NCBI GenBank assembly: GCA_030837935.1
Contig: JAUQXU010000466.1
Span: forward strand, 1 to 38,773
Origin: Candidatus Brocadia sp.
GTDB lineage: Bacteria; Planctomycetota; Brocadiia; Brocadiales; Brocadiaceae
Reading direction: 5' to 3'
DNA: 38,773 nucleotides
The notes under the pieces are model-generated. The model did not search any database and was not told the DNA's origin. It saw nothing but the letters and a program-made list of their open reading frames with translations. Position numbers and translations under genes: made by a program. This document shows positions 8,692 to 18,298 of the stretch, piece by piece. Positions within the stretch are counted from its first letter, which is position 1; every line of letters starts with the position of its first letter.

Positions 8692-10773
8692 TTGAGTAAA
8701 GTATCTGCAATGGAAGAACACATCATGCCTTTAGGTGAATTAACCCTCAGCAAACAGGAACGGCAGACACGGAAAGATTATTTAGATTTTACAGAGCGAG
8801 ACATAACCTTGCTCAAAGAATTAAACGGGCTTATTCACCAGCATGCCGATGAAATAATAAACAAGTTCTATGGTCATCTCCTCAGATTTAAGGAAACCCG
8901 ATCTTTTCTATCCGATGAGGAAACGATTAAAAAAGTCAGACGCACACAGAAGGAATATCTCCTGATGCTTACGGAGGGAATTTATGACGAGAAATACTTT
9001 GAGCATCGGTTAAATGTCGGTAAGACTCATGATCGCATAGACCTGCACCCCAATTGGTATATTGGGGCATATTGCTTATATCACCGACTCATCTTTCCAC
9101 TTATCATTACGACATACAAAGATCAACCTGACAAGGTAACTGACTATATCCTGGTCATTGATAAGATTATGAATCTTGATATGCAATTGGCCATTGATAC
9201 CTATATACACAGTTACCACGCAGCACTCGAGGAAAAAGTCCGTCTTACCGAAATACAAAACAAAAAGATAGAGGCCGCCAATAAGGCAAAGAGTGAATTT
9301 CTTGCCAATATGTCGCATGAATTGCGTACTCCATTAAATGCAATCATCGGTTTTTCCGAGGTACTTCGGGATAAGTTGTGCGGTGATTTAAACGATGACC
9401 AGATGGAGTTTGTTATGGACATTCACAGCAGCGGCCACCATCTCTTACAGATGATCAATGATATATTAGATCTCTCAAAGGTAGAATCGGGCAAGCTGGA
9501 ATTAAAATATGAACAATTTGAGATTGGCAAGGCTATAGAAGCCGTCTTAATAACCCTAAAAGGCCTCGCCGATAAGAAGTCGTTGGCAATTGAAACAATT
9601 CTCCACAACTTCGCTGACCGAATCTTCGCAGATCCTGTCAAGTTTAAACAAATTTTGTATAACCTGCTTTCCAATGCCATTAAATTTACCCCAGAAAACG
9701 GGAAGATCACTGTCCACTCAACAACCCTTGGGAAAGAAAAAGATTTCATTGAAATTAAAGTTACCGATACAGGCATTGGAATAGACCCCGAAGATTATCC
9801 AAAAATATTTGTGGAGTTTTCACAAGCCGACAGTTCTTACTCACGCAACTATGAGGGAACAGGACTAGGTCTGGCCCTCACAAAGAAATTAGTTGAGATG
9901 CATGGTGGCAAGATAGGGTTTGAGAGTAAGGTGAAAGCCGGCAGCACCTTTCAGTTTACATTGCCTGTAAATATGCCTGCGCATGCAGGTAAGGGAAAGG
10001 AAGGTATCAGTCTATCTGAAGGTCTGGCAAGTCAAAAGACTATTCTGGTAGTAGAAGACGACCCGAAAACCAGCGAATTGCTGTGCGTCTTTTTAAACAA
10101 ATCAGGATATCAAACAATCACTGCCTTCGATGGCGAAGAGGCGCTGCACAAGGCACGGACAATTAAGCCATTTGCCATTACTCTGGACGTAATGCTTCCC
10201 AAGAAAGATGGTTGGGAGGTCTTGAAAGAGCTTAAAATGGATAAGGAGGTTAAAGATATTCCTGTGCTTGTAATTTCTATTGTAGACAATAAGGATATTG
10301 GCTTTGGACTGGGTGCAACAGATTATCTTTGTAAACCGGTGAACAGGAACGATCTCCTGTCAAAACTTGCCGCATACGGACTTTTTCCCCCTGCCAATAA
10401 AGCACGTTCAAAAGTGCTGATTATTGACGATGATCCAAAATCGGTAGAACTGCTCAGCACATTCCTCGCCTCTGAAGGATATGAGATTTTAAAGGCATAC
10501 GGAGGAAAAGAAGGAATTGATAAAACATTTCTCTGGAAACCAGACTTGATCCTTTTAGACTTGATGATGCCAGAGGTAAGTGGATTTGATGTAGTGGACA
10601 AATTAAAAACAACGCCGGAGACGAATAGCATTCCCATTATCGTGGTTACATCGAAGGATTTGACACAGGCAGATAAAGAAAAGTTAAATCATGATGTTTC
10701 ACTGATAATAAAAAAGGGACAGTATTCCAGAGAACGTTTTCTGAATGACATCGCATCCTTAAACAAACACTAA
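8692..10773 (+). CDS. Globin-coupled hybrid histidine kinase with two receiver domains
   Basis: A 693-residue soluble sensor kinase. Residues ~15-185 form a protoglobin/globin-coupled-sensor domain. 'VGKTHDRIDLHPNWYIGAY' places the proximal heme ligand at His113, so O2, NO or CO is the likely signal. HisKA follows ('FLANMSHELRTPLNAI', phospho-acceptor His209), then HATPase_c ('NLLSNAIKFT', 'DTGIGI', 'GTGLGLAL'). Two receiver domains end the protein, with phospho-acceptors Asp499 ('LDVMLPKKDGW') and Asp623 ('LDLMMPEVSGF') and conserved lysines in 'LCKP' and 'IIKKGQ'. There is no output domain, so phosphate must pass to another protein. The TTG start is the track's; ATG at 8710 or 8725 is also possible. 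It stands alone. Confidence 0.93.
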   Translation: MSKVSAMEEHIMPLGELTLSKQERQTRKDYLDFTERDITLLKELNGLIHQHADEIINKFYGHLLRFKETRSFLSDEETIKKVRRTQKEYLLMLTEGIYDEKYFEHRLNVGKTHDRIDLHPNWYIGAYCLYHRLIFPLIITTYKDQPDKVTDYILVIDKIMNLDMQLAIDTYIHSYHAALEEKVRLTEIQNKKIEAANKAKSEFLANMSHELRTPLNAIIGFSEVLRDKLCGDLNDDQMEFVMDIHSSGHHLLQMINDILDLSKVESGKLELKYEQFEIGKAIEAVLITLKGLADKKSLAIETILHNFADRIFADPVKFKQILYNLLSNAIKFTPENGKITVHSTTLGKEKDFIEIKVTDTGIGIDPEDYPKIFVEFSQADSSYSRNYEGTGLGLALTKKLVEMHGGKIGFESKVKAGSTFQFTLPVNMPAHAGKGKEGISLSEGLASQKTILVVEDDPKTSELLCVFLNKSGYQTITAFDGEEALHKARTIKPFAITLDVMLPKKDGWEVLKELKMDKEVKDIPVLVISIVDNKDIGFGLGATDYLCKPVNRNDLLSKLAAYGLFPPANKARSKVLIIDDDPKSVELLSTFLASEGYEILKAYGGKEGIDKTFLWKPDLILLDLMMPEVSGFDVVDKLKTTPETNSIPIIVVTSKDLTQADKEKLNHDVSLIIKKGQYSRERFLNDIASLNKH

Positions 10774-10854
10774 AAATAATTTTAAGAATAAACCATCAAT
10801 GCCAATGCTCCAGAAAAGTTGTATTATGAAAAAAGGAGATGGATTCCCCTCTGG

Positions 10855-13440
10855 TTATAAAACTGACGGAGTTTCTGTAGCTTTTGGTTCGAAGTTACTC
10901 ATGTCAGGAGTATTTCTACTATTTATTGGCAGGCTAATATAAAAATCAGTTCCTGCCCCTTCTTTACTCTCTACGTAGATACATCCTTCATGGTCCTTCA
11001 TAATTCTAAATACAATAGCCAGGCCAAGACCAGTTCCTTTGTCTTTATCAGTAAAAAATGGTTCGAAGATATCGCCAAGCTTTTCAGCAGGAATTCCCAT
11101 ACCATTATCGGTGACCTTTATAACGAAATATTGCCTGTTTAATTCGCCTAAGAGAGGTGAAGCAAACGAAAAGAATACCCTGCCAGGGCGTTCTTTTGCC
11201 CTTCTTCTGAATTCGGAAATATTATCGATTAAGCTTGTGCTCACATGAATACACCCATTTCTCGGCAACGCATCAAGGCTGTTTTGCAGAATGTTTATAA
11301 GCACCTGCTTTACCTTATCTTCGTCGGCAGCAAGCTGGCAACTCATTTCTTCTAAAGCCGTAGTTATCTCAACACCCTTTTCGGCAGCATCATTCTTTAG
11401 CAAGTTTATGGTATCCATGATTGCACAATGAGGATCTATGTGCCGCATAACTGGTTTGGAAGGTTTTGCCAGATTCAGCATATCCTCAATGATTCTATTA
11501 ATCCTCCCTATTTCCTTTAAGGCAATCCCCCTGAAGTTACTGTGAAAATCCACATCATCTTTCTTATAGGGAAGAAGCTGAAAATATGTGTTTATGGCCA
11601 CCAGTGGATTTTTTATTTCATGGGCAATATTAGATGCAAGTACACCAAGATATGCGAGACGATCGGCATGTTGTTTCTCTGCCTGAAGCAATTTTAATTC
11701 TGTTAGATCTGTCAGAATCATTAATGTCCCGAGTTTCTCGCCGGCTTCAGTTTTGAGTTGAGTCAGGGTTACACCACAGGGAACTTTCTTATTGCCTCTT
11801 TCAATGAAAGTTTCAACGTCACGGTAATCTCTGTTACTCCTGAGCGTATATCGCAGTAATTTGTGAGTGTCCCTATCAAGGGCATTTAGTATTGTTCCGC
11901 TTGAACTTGCGTTATTCAGTCCAAGGATACTTTTGGCCTCATTATTAACAAGAGTAACTTCTTCATTAATATCTACAGCAATCACGCCACACTTTAAACT
12001 CTGGAGGATGTTGTCCCTATACGTCTTGGCCTCTTCCAAACCAGAATACAGGCGGGCATTATGAGTTGCCATAGCCAATTGACCAGAAAATGCAAGAAAC
12101 ATCTGGACGTCTTCTTGCGTAAAGACCTTTTTGTCAATTTTCTTACCCAAAAGAATTATGCCAAAGAGGTCATTTTCCTGAAGGACGGGAACACAACTGT
12201 CTATGTCCAAAGATGTCAATGTTTCTTCCAATACGTGATCAAGTTTGCTATGCGCAAAACGGTTCAGTTGTTCTTTAGAGAGAATCTTTTTATTTTGGCA
12301 GAGCCAGGTAACAACTGCGTCATCGCTGGGAAGAAATAACTTATCCTCGAATGAATCGGATGAGAATGGGAGATTTATAGCTGCTTTTAGACTGTAACGC
12401 TTTGTTTTTTCATCCTTTATCAGTATCCCTATCTTCTCAATACCAACGGAATCATATAAATATTGAATGGCAAAACGGAGAAGTCTATTCAAATCGTGGA
12501 TAGAAGAAAACATTACGGTAGAGTTACTGAGTATCTTTGGGTGGCTATACTTGGTACGGAATAGACTATTCTCAATAAAATGTTGAATCGATTCCCGAAT
12601 AGTCACAAAAGTTAAAATCATCACTATGATAGAAACTATATTCATAACGGTTTCTCTGTACTCTGATACAGGAAGTATGGTACTCATGATGAGTCCGGCC
12701 GTGAAATAGATTACGCTGAGGATAATGGATAGAATAGCGTAAACAGTGCTCTTCTTTATTACGACACTGATATCCATGAGATGGTACTTTACAATAGCGT
12801 AAGCCACTGCTACGGGGATGGGGACGGTAACCAGGGGCACAAAGCTTTCAACTTGCCATATACCCATTGCTGGTAAGAGAAAGTTTGTGATGGCCCCCAG
12901 GAGTACGGATACTGCTACCCCAAAGTATAAATATTGAATTTGTAGTCTTTTTACTCCATAGAAACGTATGCTTTTTTTATACAGGATATATAAAGAATAT
13001 CCCATACAGAGCATAAAGTAAGACCAAAATACCGGAAATAATGGACCATAATTCGCTTGTGGTAATTGGTTAACATATGATAAAGACTGAACAATATTGG
13101 ATGAAGAGCATGTCAATATGATACTTATGATAAAGAAAAATATACTTAAGTATCGATCGATAGACCTTTCCGCCCGATCAGGAAAGATGGAGGTAAAAAA
13201 GAAAAAGGCAGAAGGGATAAAAGCAGCTGCGCAAAAGACTAATCTCAGCCTGAAGACAGCCAACACCGGATCTGTGGTCTGAAGTATATAAAAAATAAAA
13301 AATGCCCAGACGCAAAATGTATTCGCAAGGATACAAAATCTTTTATTGATGCTGTCAGCTGGCTTCCTCAAGAGCACAAAGAACCCAAGCCCTGCATACA
13401 GCAAAGATATAAAAATACTCTCAATATGTGTTGGAAACAT
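10855..13440 (-). CDS. Membrane GAF-PAS sensor histidine kinase (PrsK/NtrB-like)
   Basis: An 861-residue sensor kinase. Residues 1 to about 290 contain eight or more hydrophobic segments like the 7TM-type N-terminus of histidine kinases. A GAF domain (~320-465), a PAS domain (~470-585, '[22 protein letters not shown]'), HisKA ('[16 protein letters not shown]', phospho-acceptor His607) and HATPase ('DNGMGIP', 'GTGLGLAIV') follow. This architecture and the NtrB-like H-box fit kinases paired with sigma-54 activators such as PrsK-PrsR. The last gene of the KAS/ACP cluster ends only 3 bp upstream of its start, and the cluster includes an NtrC-family regulator, its probable partner. Signal unknown. 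Confidence 0.9.
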   Translation of the reverse strand: MFPTHIESIFISLLYAGLGFFVLLRKPADSINKRFCILANTFCVWAFFIFYILQTTDPVLAVFRLRLVFCAAAFIPSAFFFFTSIFPDRAERSIDRYLSIFFFIISIILTCSSSNIVQSLSYVNQLPQANYGPLFPVFWSYFMLCMGYSLYILYKKSIRFYGVKRLQIQYLYFGVAVSVLLGAITNFLLPAMGIWQVESFVPLVTVPIPVAVAYAIVKYHLMDISVVIKKSTVYAILSIILSVIYFTAGLIMSTILPVSEYRETVMNIVSIIVMILTFVTIRESIQHFIENSLFRTKYSHPKILSNSTVMFSSIHDLNRLLRFAIQYLYDSVGIEKIGILIKDEKTKRYSLKAAINLPFSSDSFEDKLFLPSDDAVVTWLCQNKKILSKEQLNRFAHSKLDHVLEETLTSLDIDSCVPVLQENDLFGIILLGKKIDKKVFTQEDVQMFLAFSGQLAMATHNARLYSGLEEAKTYRDNILQSLKCGVIAVDINEEVTLVNNEAKSILGLNNASSSGTILNALDRDTHKLLRYTLRSNRDYRDVETFIERGNKKVPCGVTLTQLKTEAGEKLGTLMILTDLTELKLLQAEKQHADRLAYLGVLASNIAHEIKNPLVAINTYFQLLPYKKDDVDFHSNFRGIALKEIGRINRIIEDMLNLAKPSKPVMRHIDPHCAIMDTINLLKNDAAEKGVEITTALEEMSCQLAADEDKVKQVLINILQNSLDALPRNGCIHVSTSLIDNISEFRRRAKERPGRVFFSFASPLLGELNRQYFVIKVTDNGMGIPAEKLGDIFEPFFTDKDKGTGLGLAIVFRIMKDHEGCIYVESKEGAGTDFYISLPINSRNTPDMSNFEPKATETPSVL

Positions 13441-13443
13441 AAC

Positions 13444-14697
13444 CTAATTTACCTGAGGATATTTTTTTAACACGAGAACAGCATGTGTCCCACCAACGCT
13501 ATGGGTATTTATCAGGGCAGTATCCATACTACAATACCTGGCGCTGTGTGGAACATAGTCCAGATCGCAGAGTGGGTCAGGCACATCAAGATTAATTGTG
13601 GGAGGAATAATCCCGTTCTTTAGACCAAGGCTTGCAGCCACTACCTGGAAACCACCGGCAGCAGCGAAGGCATGGCCTGTCATGGACTTAATTGAACTTA
13701 TTGGAATGTTGTATGCATGATCACCAAAAAAAGTTTTAAAGGCATTTGTTTCTGCCAAGTCATAACTAGGAATAGCATTCCCGTGGGCACAAATATAGTC
13801 TATTTCCTCTCCTCTGATTTTACCGTTGATTAATGCCTGTTTCAGTGCAGTAAACAGCGTTTTTCCATTTAATTCAACATGAAAAACATCCTGAGCCTCA
13901 CATGCAGTGGCATACGATACAATCTCAGCATATATATTTGCATCTCTTTCCAAGGCATGGTTCAGATCCTCAACCACGATTGATACACCACCTTCGCTAG
14001 CCACTAAACCATCACGGTCATTGTCATACGGCCTCGATGCCTTCTCAGGCTCTTCGTTTCTTTTTGAGAGTATTCCCAGGGAGGAAAAGGTTGACATTGC
14101 AAAGGGAAATATCATAGAATCTGCGCAACCCACGACGGCCATGTCTACATCTCCCCCCTTTATCATGCTATATCCCCAGTTTACAATATCAAGCCCGCTT
14201 GAGCATCCCGAAGATAAGGTCGAATTTGGTCCGGTAATTTTTAATTCTGAACATATATAGCCGGTTGCTACATGCGGTGTAACCTCAGGAGCAGTATAAC
14301 GGCCAACCGCCTTCGGGCCAAACTCTAAGAATCTCCTGTGCTGATGCTCATAGATATCATTTTCAGCGCCTATCGTAGTTCCAAAACATACGCCACATCT
14401 GCTACTCTTCTCTCTGCTGATATCGATATCAGCGTCTTTTACAGCCATCTTAGCCGTAGCAACACCAAAATGGCAGAACCTTGCGCTTCTTTTGACCAAT
14501 CTTGGATCAAAATAATCGCCAGGATCAAAGCATTTCACCTCACCGGCAAACTGTGTGCTAAATGGAGAAGGATCGAATGACGTGATCCTTTTTATGCCCG
14601 ATCGCCCGTTGATTAAGGCATCCCAATAAGCATCCTTTCCATTACCGTTAGGAGCTAATATCCCCAGGCCCGTGATAACGACACGCCTTTTTACCAT
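13444..14697 (-). CDS. Beta-ketoacyl-ACP synthase (FabF-like, intact triad)
   Basis: A 417-residue KAS II-type condensing enzyme (decarboxylative Claisen condensation of malonyl-ACP with an acyl chain). The catalytic triad is complete: Cys165 in 'SSGCSSGLD', His305 in 'ICAHGNAIPSYDLAE', His342 in 'SMTGHAFAAAGG'. The C-terminal loop that normally reads NSFGFGGTN is 'NTHSVGGTH', losing the gating phenylalanine, so acyl-chain selection may differ from housekeeping FabF. The ATG has AGGAGG 9 bp upstream. It lies 27 bp after the radical SAM gene and 3 bp before the sensor kinase. It is one of three KAS paralogues here and is specialised rather than the primary FabF, by context. Confidence 0.92.
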   Translation of the reverse strand: MVKRRVVITGLGILAPNGNGKDAYWDALINGRSGIKRITSFDPSPFSTQFAGEVKCFDPGDYFDPRLVKRSARFCHFGVATAKMAVKDADIDISREKSSRCGVCFGTTIGAENDIYEHQHRRFLEFGPKAVGRYTAPEVTPHVATGYICSELKITGPNSTLSSGCSSGLDIVNWGYSMIKGGDVDMAVVGCADSMIFPFAMSTFSSLGILSKRNEEPEKASRPYDNDRDGLVASEGGVSIVVEDLNHALERDANIYAEIVSYATACEAQDVFHVELNGKTLFTALKQALINGKIRGEEIDYICAHGNAIPSYDLAETNAFKTFFGDHAYNIPISSIKSMTGHAFAAAGGFQVVAASLGLKNGIIPPTINLDVPDPLCDLDYVPHSARYCSMDTALINTHSVGGTHAVLVLKKYPQVN

Positions 14698-14724
14698 GGA
14701 ACTTTTCCTCCTGATAAAATATCG

Positions 14725-16515
14725 TTATTTTTTAAAAACATTTTTTTCTGCCAGTCCGCGGCTGTAAGTGTTTATCTTTTGGTAAACCTCTCCCAGGAAG
14801 CTGTAGTCTGTTGTCAATAAAGACAAATCGCTTCTCATCTTGAATTCTTCCAAGCCCTTCTGTCCTATAAATCCTGCACTTCTTGCCGCCAGACAATGTT
14901 CGTCAGAAACATTTACGGTGTAACCCATTCCTCTGACCTTTTTCTCCATGATCCCGGACATCTTAAGCATATCCAGGAACTTAATGCCGTGTAAAAAAAT
15001 ATCCAGTTCAGGCCATGTGCTTGGATCTTTTGTCAGTTCATACTCGTAGCGCAGGAGCGTCTGGACATAATCGGCAGGCAGATCGAAACCGAATCGCTCC
15101 GGCTCTAATTGCCACGTTGTTGCAGGTAACGGTGCGCCAGGCGTTATAAGAACGGAGTCTGGTTTGTAATTCTCATTTTTTAATTTTCGAAGAAAACACA
15201 AATTCTCTTCCAAAATCTGCTCATGGGTTATACCACTGTCAGGAGGTATTGGACAAGGATAAATAAAACTAACGCCTACATCAAGATGTTTTTTTTGGTT
15301 GTAGGACGCCTGCTTTATGGCCTTCACGGTAAAATACATATCCTCTACAGAACCGCCTTTGTCCATAATCTTTGAAAGAATAACGTTATTCGCTGCTTCA
15401 ACACCCAGGAAAACAGCCCTAAGTCCTGACCGTATTATTTCCTCATAACACTCAACAAGCTCGGCCAACCGTTCCCGCGCCTTAGGTTCTGCCCGAATGA
15501 ACATTGAATACTCAATATTCAAGCCTTCTGCTAATAAGGCCTCTGCGATCCGTCTGCTCAGTGAAACAGGCGTTGTAGAACCTGCGAACCTAAAGAGTCC
15601 AATACCCGTTTTCTCAATAGTTTCCTTCACCTCCTGAATTGTTATACTAATATCTCGGGTCTGGTATTTGCCGGTAATATTTGGATGTGTACAAAAACTA
15701 CACTTCCCATAATAACAACCAGACGATTCGTTTATTACTGCTATATTTACCTTTCCATCCTCCTTTTCATATAAGGGGAAAGGTTTTAAGTTTAAGGGAA
15801 GTCTCTTAACAATTGTTTCGTTTATCTTGCCACTACCGTCCTTATATATCAGATTAAAAATCTTCCCCGTTTCGGCAAGCTTAACGACTCGTTGTACCAC
15901 CGCGGATTTTGTGGCTCCCCGGGCATACATTTCTCTTACGGTATTAATAATCTGCACCAGGGTTACTTCGCCTTCAACATCGACACAAAAATCGAAGGGG
16001 CTTTTTTCCAGTGCATGTGCCTTGAATTGATTAACCTGGGGTCCACCGGCAATTACTATGGTATGCGGGCTTATTTCGCGGACTCTTTGCGCAAGCTTCT
16101 CGGAATATACGAATCTATCACCAAGCCAAGTCTTGATTCCGAGTACTTTTGTCTGGTTTTCCCGCACCTTATGAGCAAGATCATCTATGTATTTCTCCAT
16201 TTTTTCTCTCATAACATCCGCAAGATTATCCTGGAGAAGGTGCCACTCCTTTCTTAAGGATGCAGTATCTTCATTATGCTGAACACCAAAGATCTGCGAC
16301 GAAAGTTCGGATAGTCTTGGCGTAAGATCGTTCTTTGTGAATGCAGTATAAAATTCGATCCCCGCCGGGTCTTCAATGGCAATGTTAAAACCCGCATCCT
16401 TACATGCCCTGGCAAGCACCCCAATACCATTTTCCCTAAAGCAATCACTAACGGAATAGGCCTTTCCCATGAATGAATTCCATACCATAAGGTCTACGCT
16501 GCGAGAATCATGCAT
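14725..16515 (-). CDS. B12-binding-type radical SAM protein
   Basis: A 596-residue protein. The first ~210 residues look like a Rossmann-type cobalamin-binding domain ('TIVIAGGPQVNQF', with the GGP turn typical of B12 radical SAM enzymes). I see no DxHxxG motif, so cobalamin may bind base-off without histidine or be absent. The radical SAM core follows, with cluster cysteines Cys267, Cys272 and Cys275 in 'GCYYGKCSFC'. This is CX4CX2C rather than the usual CX3CX2C. 'FRFAGSTTPVSL', 'AVFLGVEAANN' and 'DVGVSFIYPCP' fit later barrel strands. About 180 C-terminal residues are of unknown fold. AGGAGG lies 6 bp from the ATG. Substrate unknown; placed between ACP and KAS genes, it may act on an acyl chain. 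Confidence 0.85.
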   Translation of the reverse strand: MHDSRSVDLMVWNSFMGKAYSVSDCFRENGIGVLARACKDAGFNIAIEDPAGIEFYTAFTKNDLTPRLSELSSQIFGVQHNEDTASLRKEWHLLQDNLADVMREKMEKYIDDLAHKVRENQTKVLGIKTWLGDRFVYSEKLAQRVREISPHTIVIAGGPQVNQFKAHALEKSPFDFCVDVEGEVTLVQIINTVREMYARGATKSAVVQRVVKLAETGKIFNLIYKDGSGKINETIVKRLPLNLKPFPLYEKEDGKVNIAVINESSGCYYGKCSFCTHPNITGKYQTRDISITIQEVKETIEKTGIGLFRFAGSTTPVSLSRRIAEALLAEGLNIEYSMFIRAEPKARERLAELVECYEEIIRSGLRAVFLGVEAANNVILSKIMDKGGSVEDMYFTVKAIKQASYNQKKHLDVGVSFIYPCPIPPDSGITHEQILEENLCFLRKLKNENYKPDSVLITPGAPLPATTWQLEPERFGFDLPADYVQTLLRYEYELTKDPSTWPELDIFLHGIKFLDMLKMSGIMEKKVRGMGYTVNVSDEHCLAARSAGFIGQKGLEEFKMRSDLSLLTTDYSFLGEVYQKINTYSRGLAEKNVFKK

Positions 16516-16612
16516 AAAAAGCCTCCTGGAAACTTAAAGTCTATTTGATGTGGCAGGCAAATAATAGTTAACGATCTCATGTAAACACGTAAAAATCAAA
16601 ATGCAAGTAACT

Positions 16613-16882
16613 CTATTTTATAGATTTCATGTTAATTTTTTCTTTCACAAGATTCGCCATATTTTTCAGTATCAAATTCTTACTTGCTTCTTCATTAGAA
16701 ATTTCTACATCAAACTCTGTTTCAATATTATATAATAAATTTATCATTTCCGCAGATTCAACACCGATATCATTCACAATATGTGAATCAGCGGTAATAT
16801 CTTCAACTTCTATCTTGAGTTCTTTCGCTAATATTTTTTTTAGTCCTTCTTCAATCGAATTTTCTGTCAAAGATTCCATCAT
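16613..16882 (-). CDS. Acyl carrier protein
   Basis: An 89-residue acidic four-helix carrier protein. 'NDIGVESAEMINLL' contains the phosphopantetheine attachment serine, Ser43, in a GVES version of the common G(A/V)DS motif. It is distinct from a housekeeping AcpP ('GADSLD') and is presumably dedicated to the neighbouring KAS enzymes. Two ATGs are adjacent; GGGAGG lies 5-8 bp upstream, so either could be used. It sits between the intact FabF-like gene (57 bp) and the radical SAM gene (97 bp). Confidence 0.9.
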   Translation of the reverse strand: MMESLTENSIEEGLKKILAKELKIEVEDITADSHIVNDIGVESAEMINLLYNIETEFDVEISNEEASKNLILKNMANLVKEKINMKSIK

Positions 16883-16939
16883 TTTACCCTCCCAATATTG
16901 TCTCTAATCAATTAATTTATTGACGACTTATAAAAACCT

Positions 16940-18184
16940 TCAGATTTTGGACCTTTTTATCACAAGCGTTGAATTATTTCCTCCAAAGCCAAAGGAGTTT
17001 GAAAGGACAGCATTAAGTTCTTTCTTTCTCGCTCCATTTGTCACATAATCCAGGTCACATTCGGGATCTGCATGTTCTAGATTAATGGTCGGCGGGATTA
17101 CACCTTCTTGTAGCGCTAAAATACATGTTATCAGTTCAACCGCACCGGCCGCTCCCATTAAATGTCCCGTCATCGACTTGGTTGAACTTATTGGTATTTC
17201 GTATGCATTATTCTCAAAAACCGTTTTTATCGCCTTCGTTTCTCCACGATCATTTGCTATTGTGGATGTTCCATGTGCATTAATATAATCAATATTGCTG
17301 ATATCCAGCTGGGCATCCTCTATTGCCAAACTCATCGCCTTGCATATTTGCATCCTGTCCTGAGATGGCATGGTCATATGAAAGGCGTCACTGGTGGCTC
17401 CATAACCGGCGATTTCACCATAGATATGAGCCCCCCTTTCGCACGCCTTTTCTTCTCTTTCAAGAACCAAGATGCCGGCACCCTCCCCCATTACAAATCC
17501 ATCCCTATCTTTATCAAAAGGCCTACTAGCTTTTGTCGGCTGGTCATTTCTTTTCGACATTATTCTCAGTGAACAAAAGGCCGCGAGATTAAGCGGGAAA
17601 ATAGGCGCCTCAACTCCACCTGTCAAAACGATGTCCGCCTGACCTGATTTAATCATATCTCTCGCAACTCCTATGGCTTGATTTCCACTTGAACAAGCTG
17701 TCGCTACGACTAAATTTTGACCTGAAAAATGAAAATAATCTGAAATTACGTTTGCTATATTCCTGTTTTCAAGGGGAGGTTTGGTTCGTAGGGTATAGTT
17801 GTTATTTTCAATTGCCGTTTTTTCATCGTAGTATAATAACGTTTCAGCTCCTACACCAATTGATATCCCGACTTTATCCTTATTTAAGCTGCTTAATTTT
17901 AAATTTGCATCCCGCACTGCCATTTGCGCTGCTGCTAACCCCAATTGAGAATATCTGCACAAGGCGTTGGCTAAATCATCAGGCATGTATTTTTCAGGAT
18001 GAAAATTCTTTATTTCACCAGCAATCTTGGTAGGGTAACCTTCTACATTAAATCTTGAAATCATTGATATACCTGACTTCCCATGAATTGCAGATTCCCA
18101 GAACGCATCCACTCCGATTCCAATTGGTGTAATAATTCCTATTCCTGTTACAACGATTCTATCTTTCCCACCGTATCTGTCCAT
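16940..18184 (-). CDS. Beta-ketoacyl-ACP synthase (FabF-like, intact triad)
   Basis: A 414-residue KAS II-type enzyme, the most canonical of the three paralogues. The triad is Cys164 ('VATACSSGNQAIG'), His304 ('INAHGTSTIANDRGE') and His341 ('KSMTGHLMGAAGAVE'), and the C-terminal 'NSFGFGGNNSTLV' loop is conserved. It would extend ACP-bound acyl chains in the cytoplasm. It lies 114 bp downstream of the degenerate KAS gene, with which it could form a heterodimer, and 57 bp upstream of the ACP gene. No clear Shine-Dalgarno precedes the ATG. Confidence 0.93.
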   Translation of the reverse strand: MDRYGGKDRIVVTGIGIITPIGIGVDAFWESAIHGKSGISMISRFNVEGYPTKIAGEIKNFHPEKYMPDDLANALCRYSQLGLAAAQMAVRDANLKLSSLNKDKVGISIGVGAETLLYYDEKTAIENNNYTLRTKPPLENRNIANVISDYFHFSGQNLVVATACSSGNQAIGVARDMIKSGQADIVLTGGVEAPIFPLNLAAFCSLRIMSKRNDQPTKASRPFDKDRDGFVMGEGAGILVLEREEKACERGAHIYGEIAGYGATSDAFHMTMPSQDRMQICKAMSLAIEDAQLDISNIDYINAHGTSTIANDRGETKAIKTVFENNAYEIPISSTKSMTGHLMGAAGAVELITCILALQEGVIPPTINLEHADPECDLDYVTNGARKKELNAVLSNSFGFGGNNSTLVIKRSKI

Positions 18185-18298
18185 TTTCTATGAGTACCGT
18201 TCCTCTTTGTTTAGTGGGCAAACGCCTTTTATCACAGAATAAGCAGGCAAAAATTACCCTCCGGAATATTGTCCACAACCTTCCTACTACCGATACTA

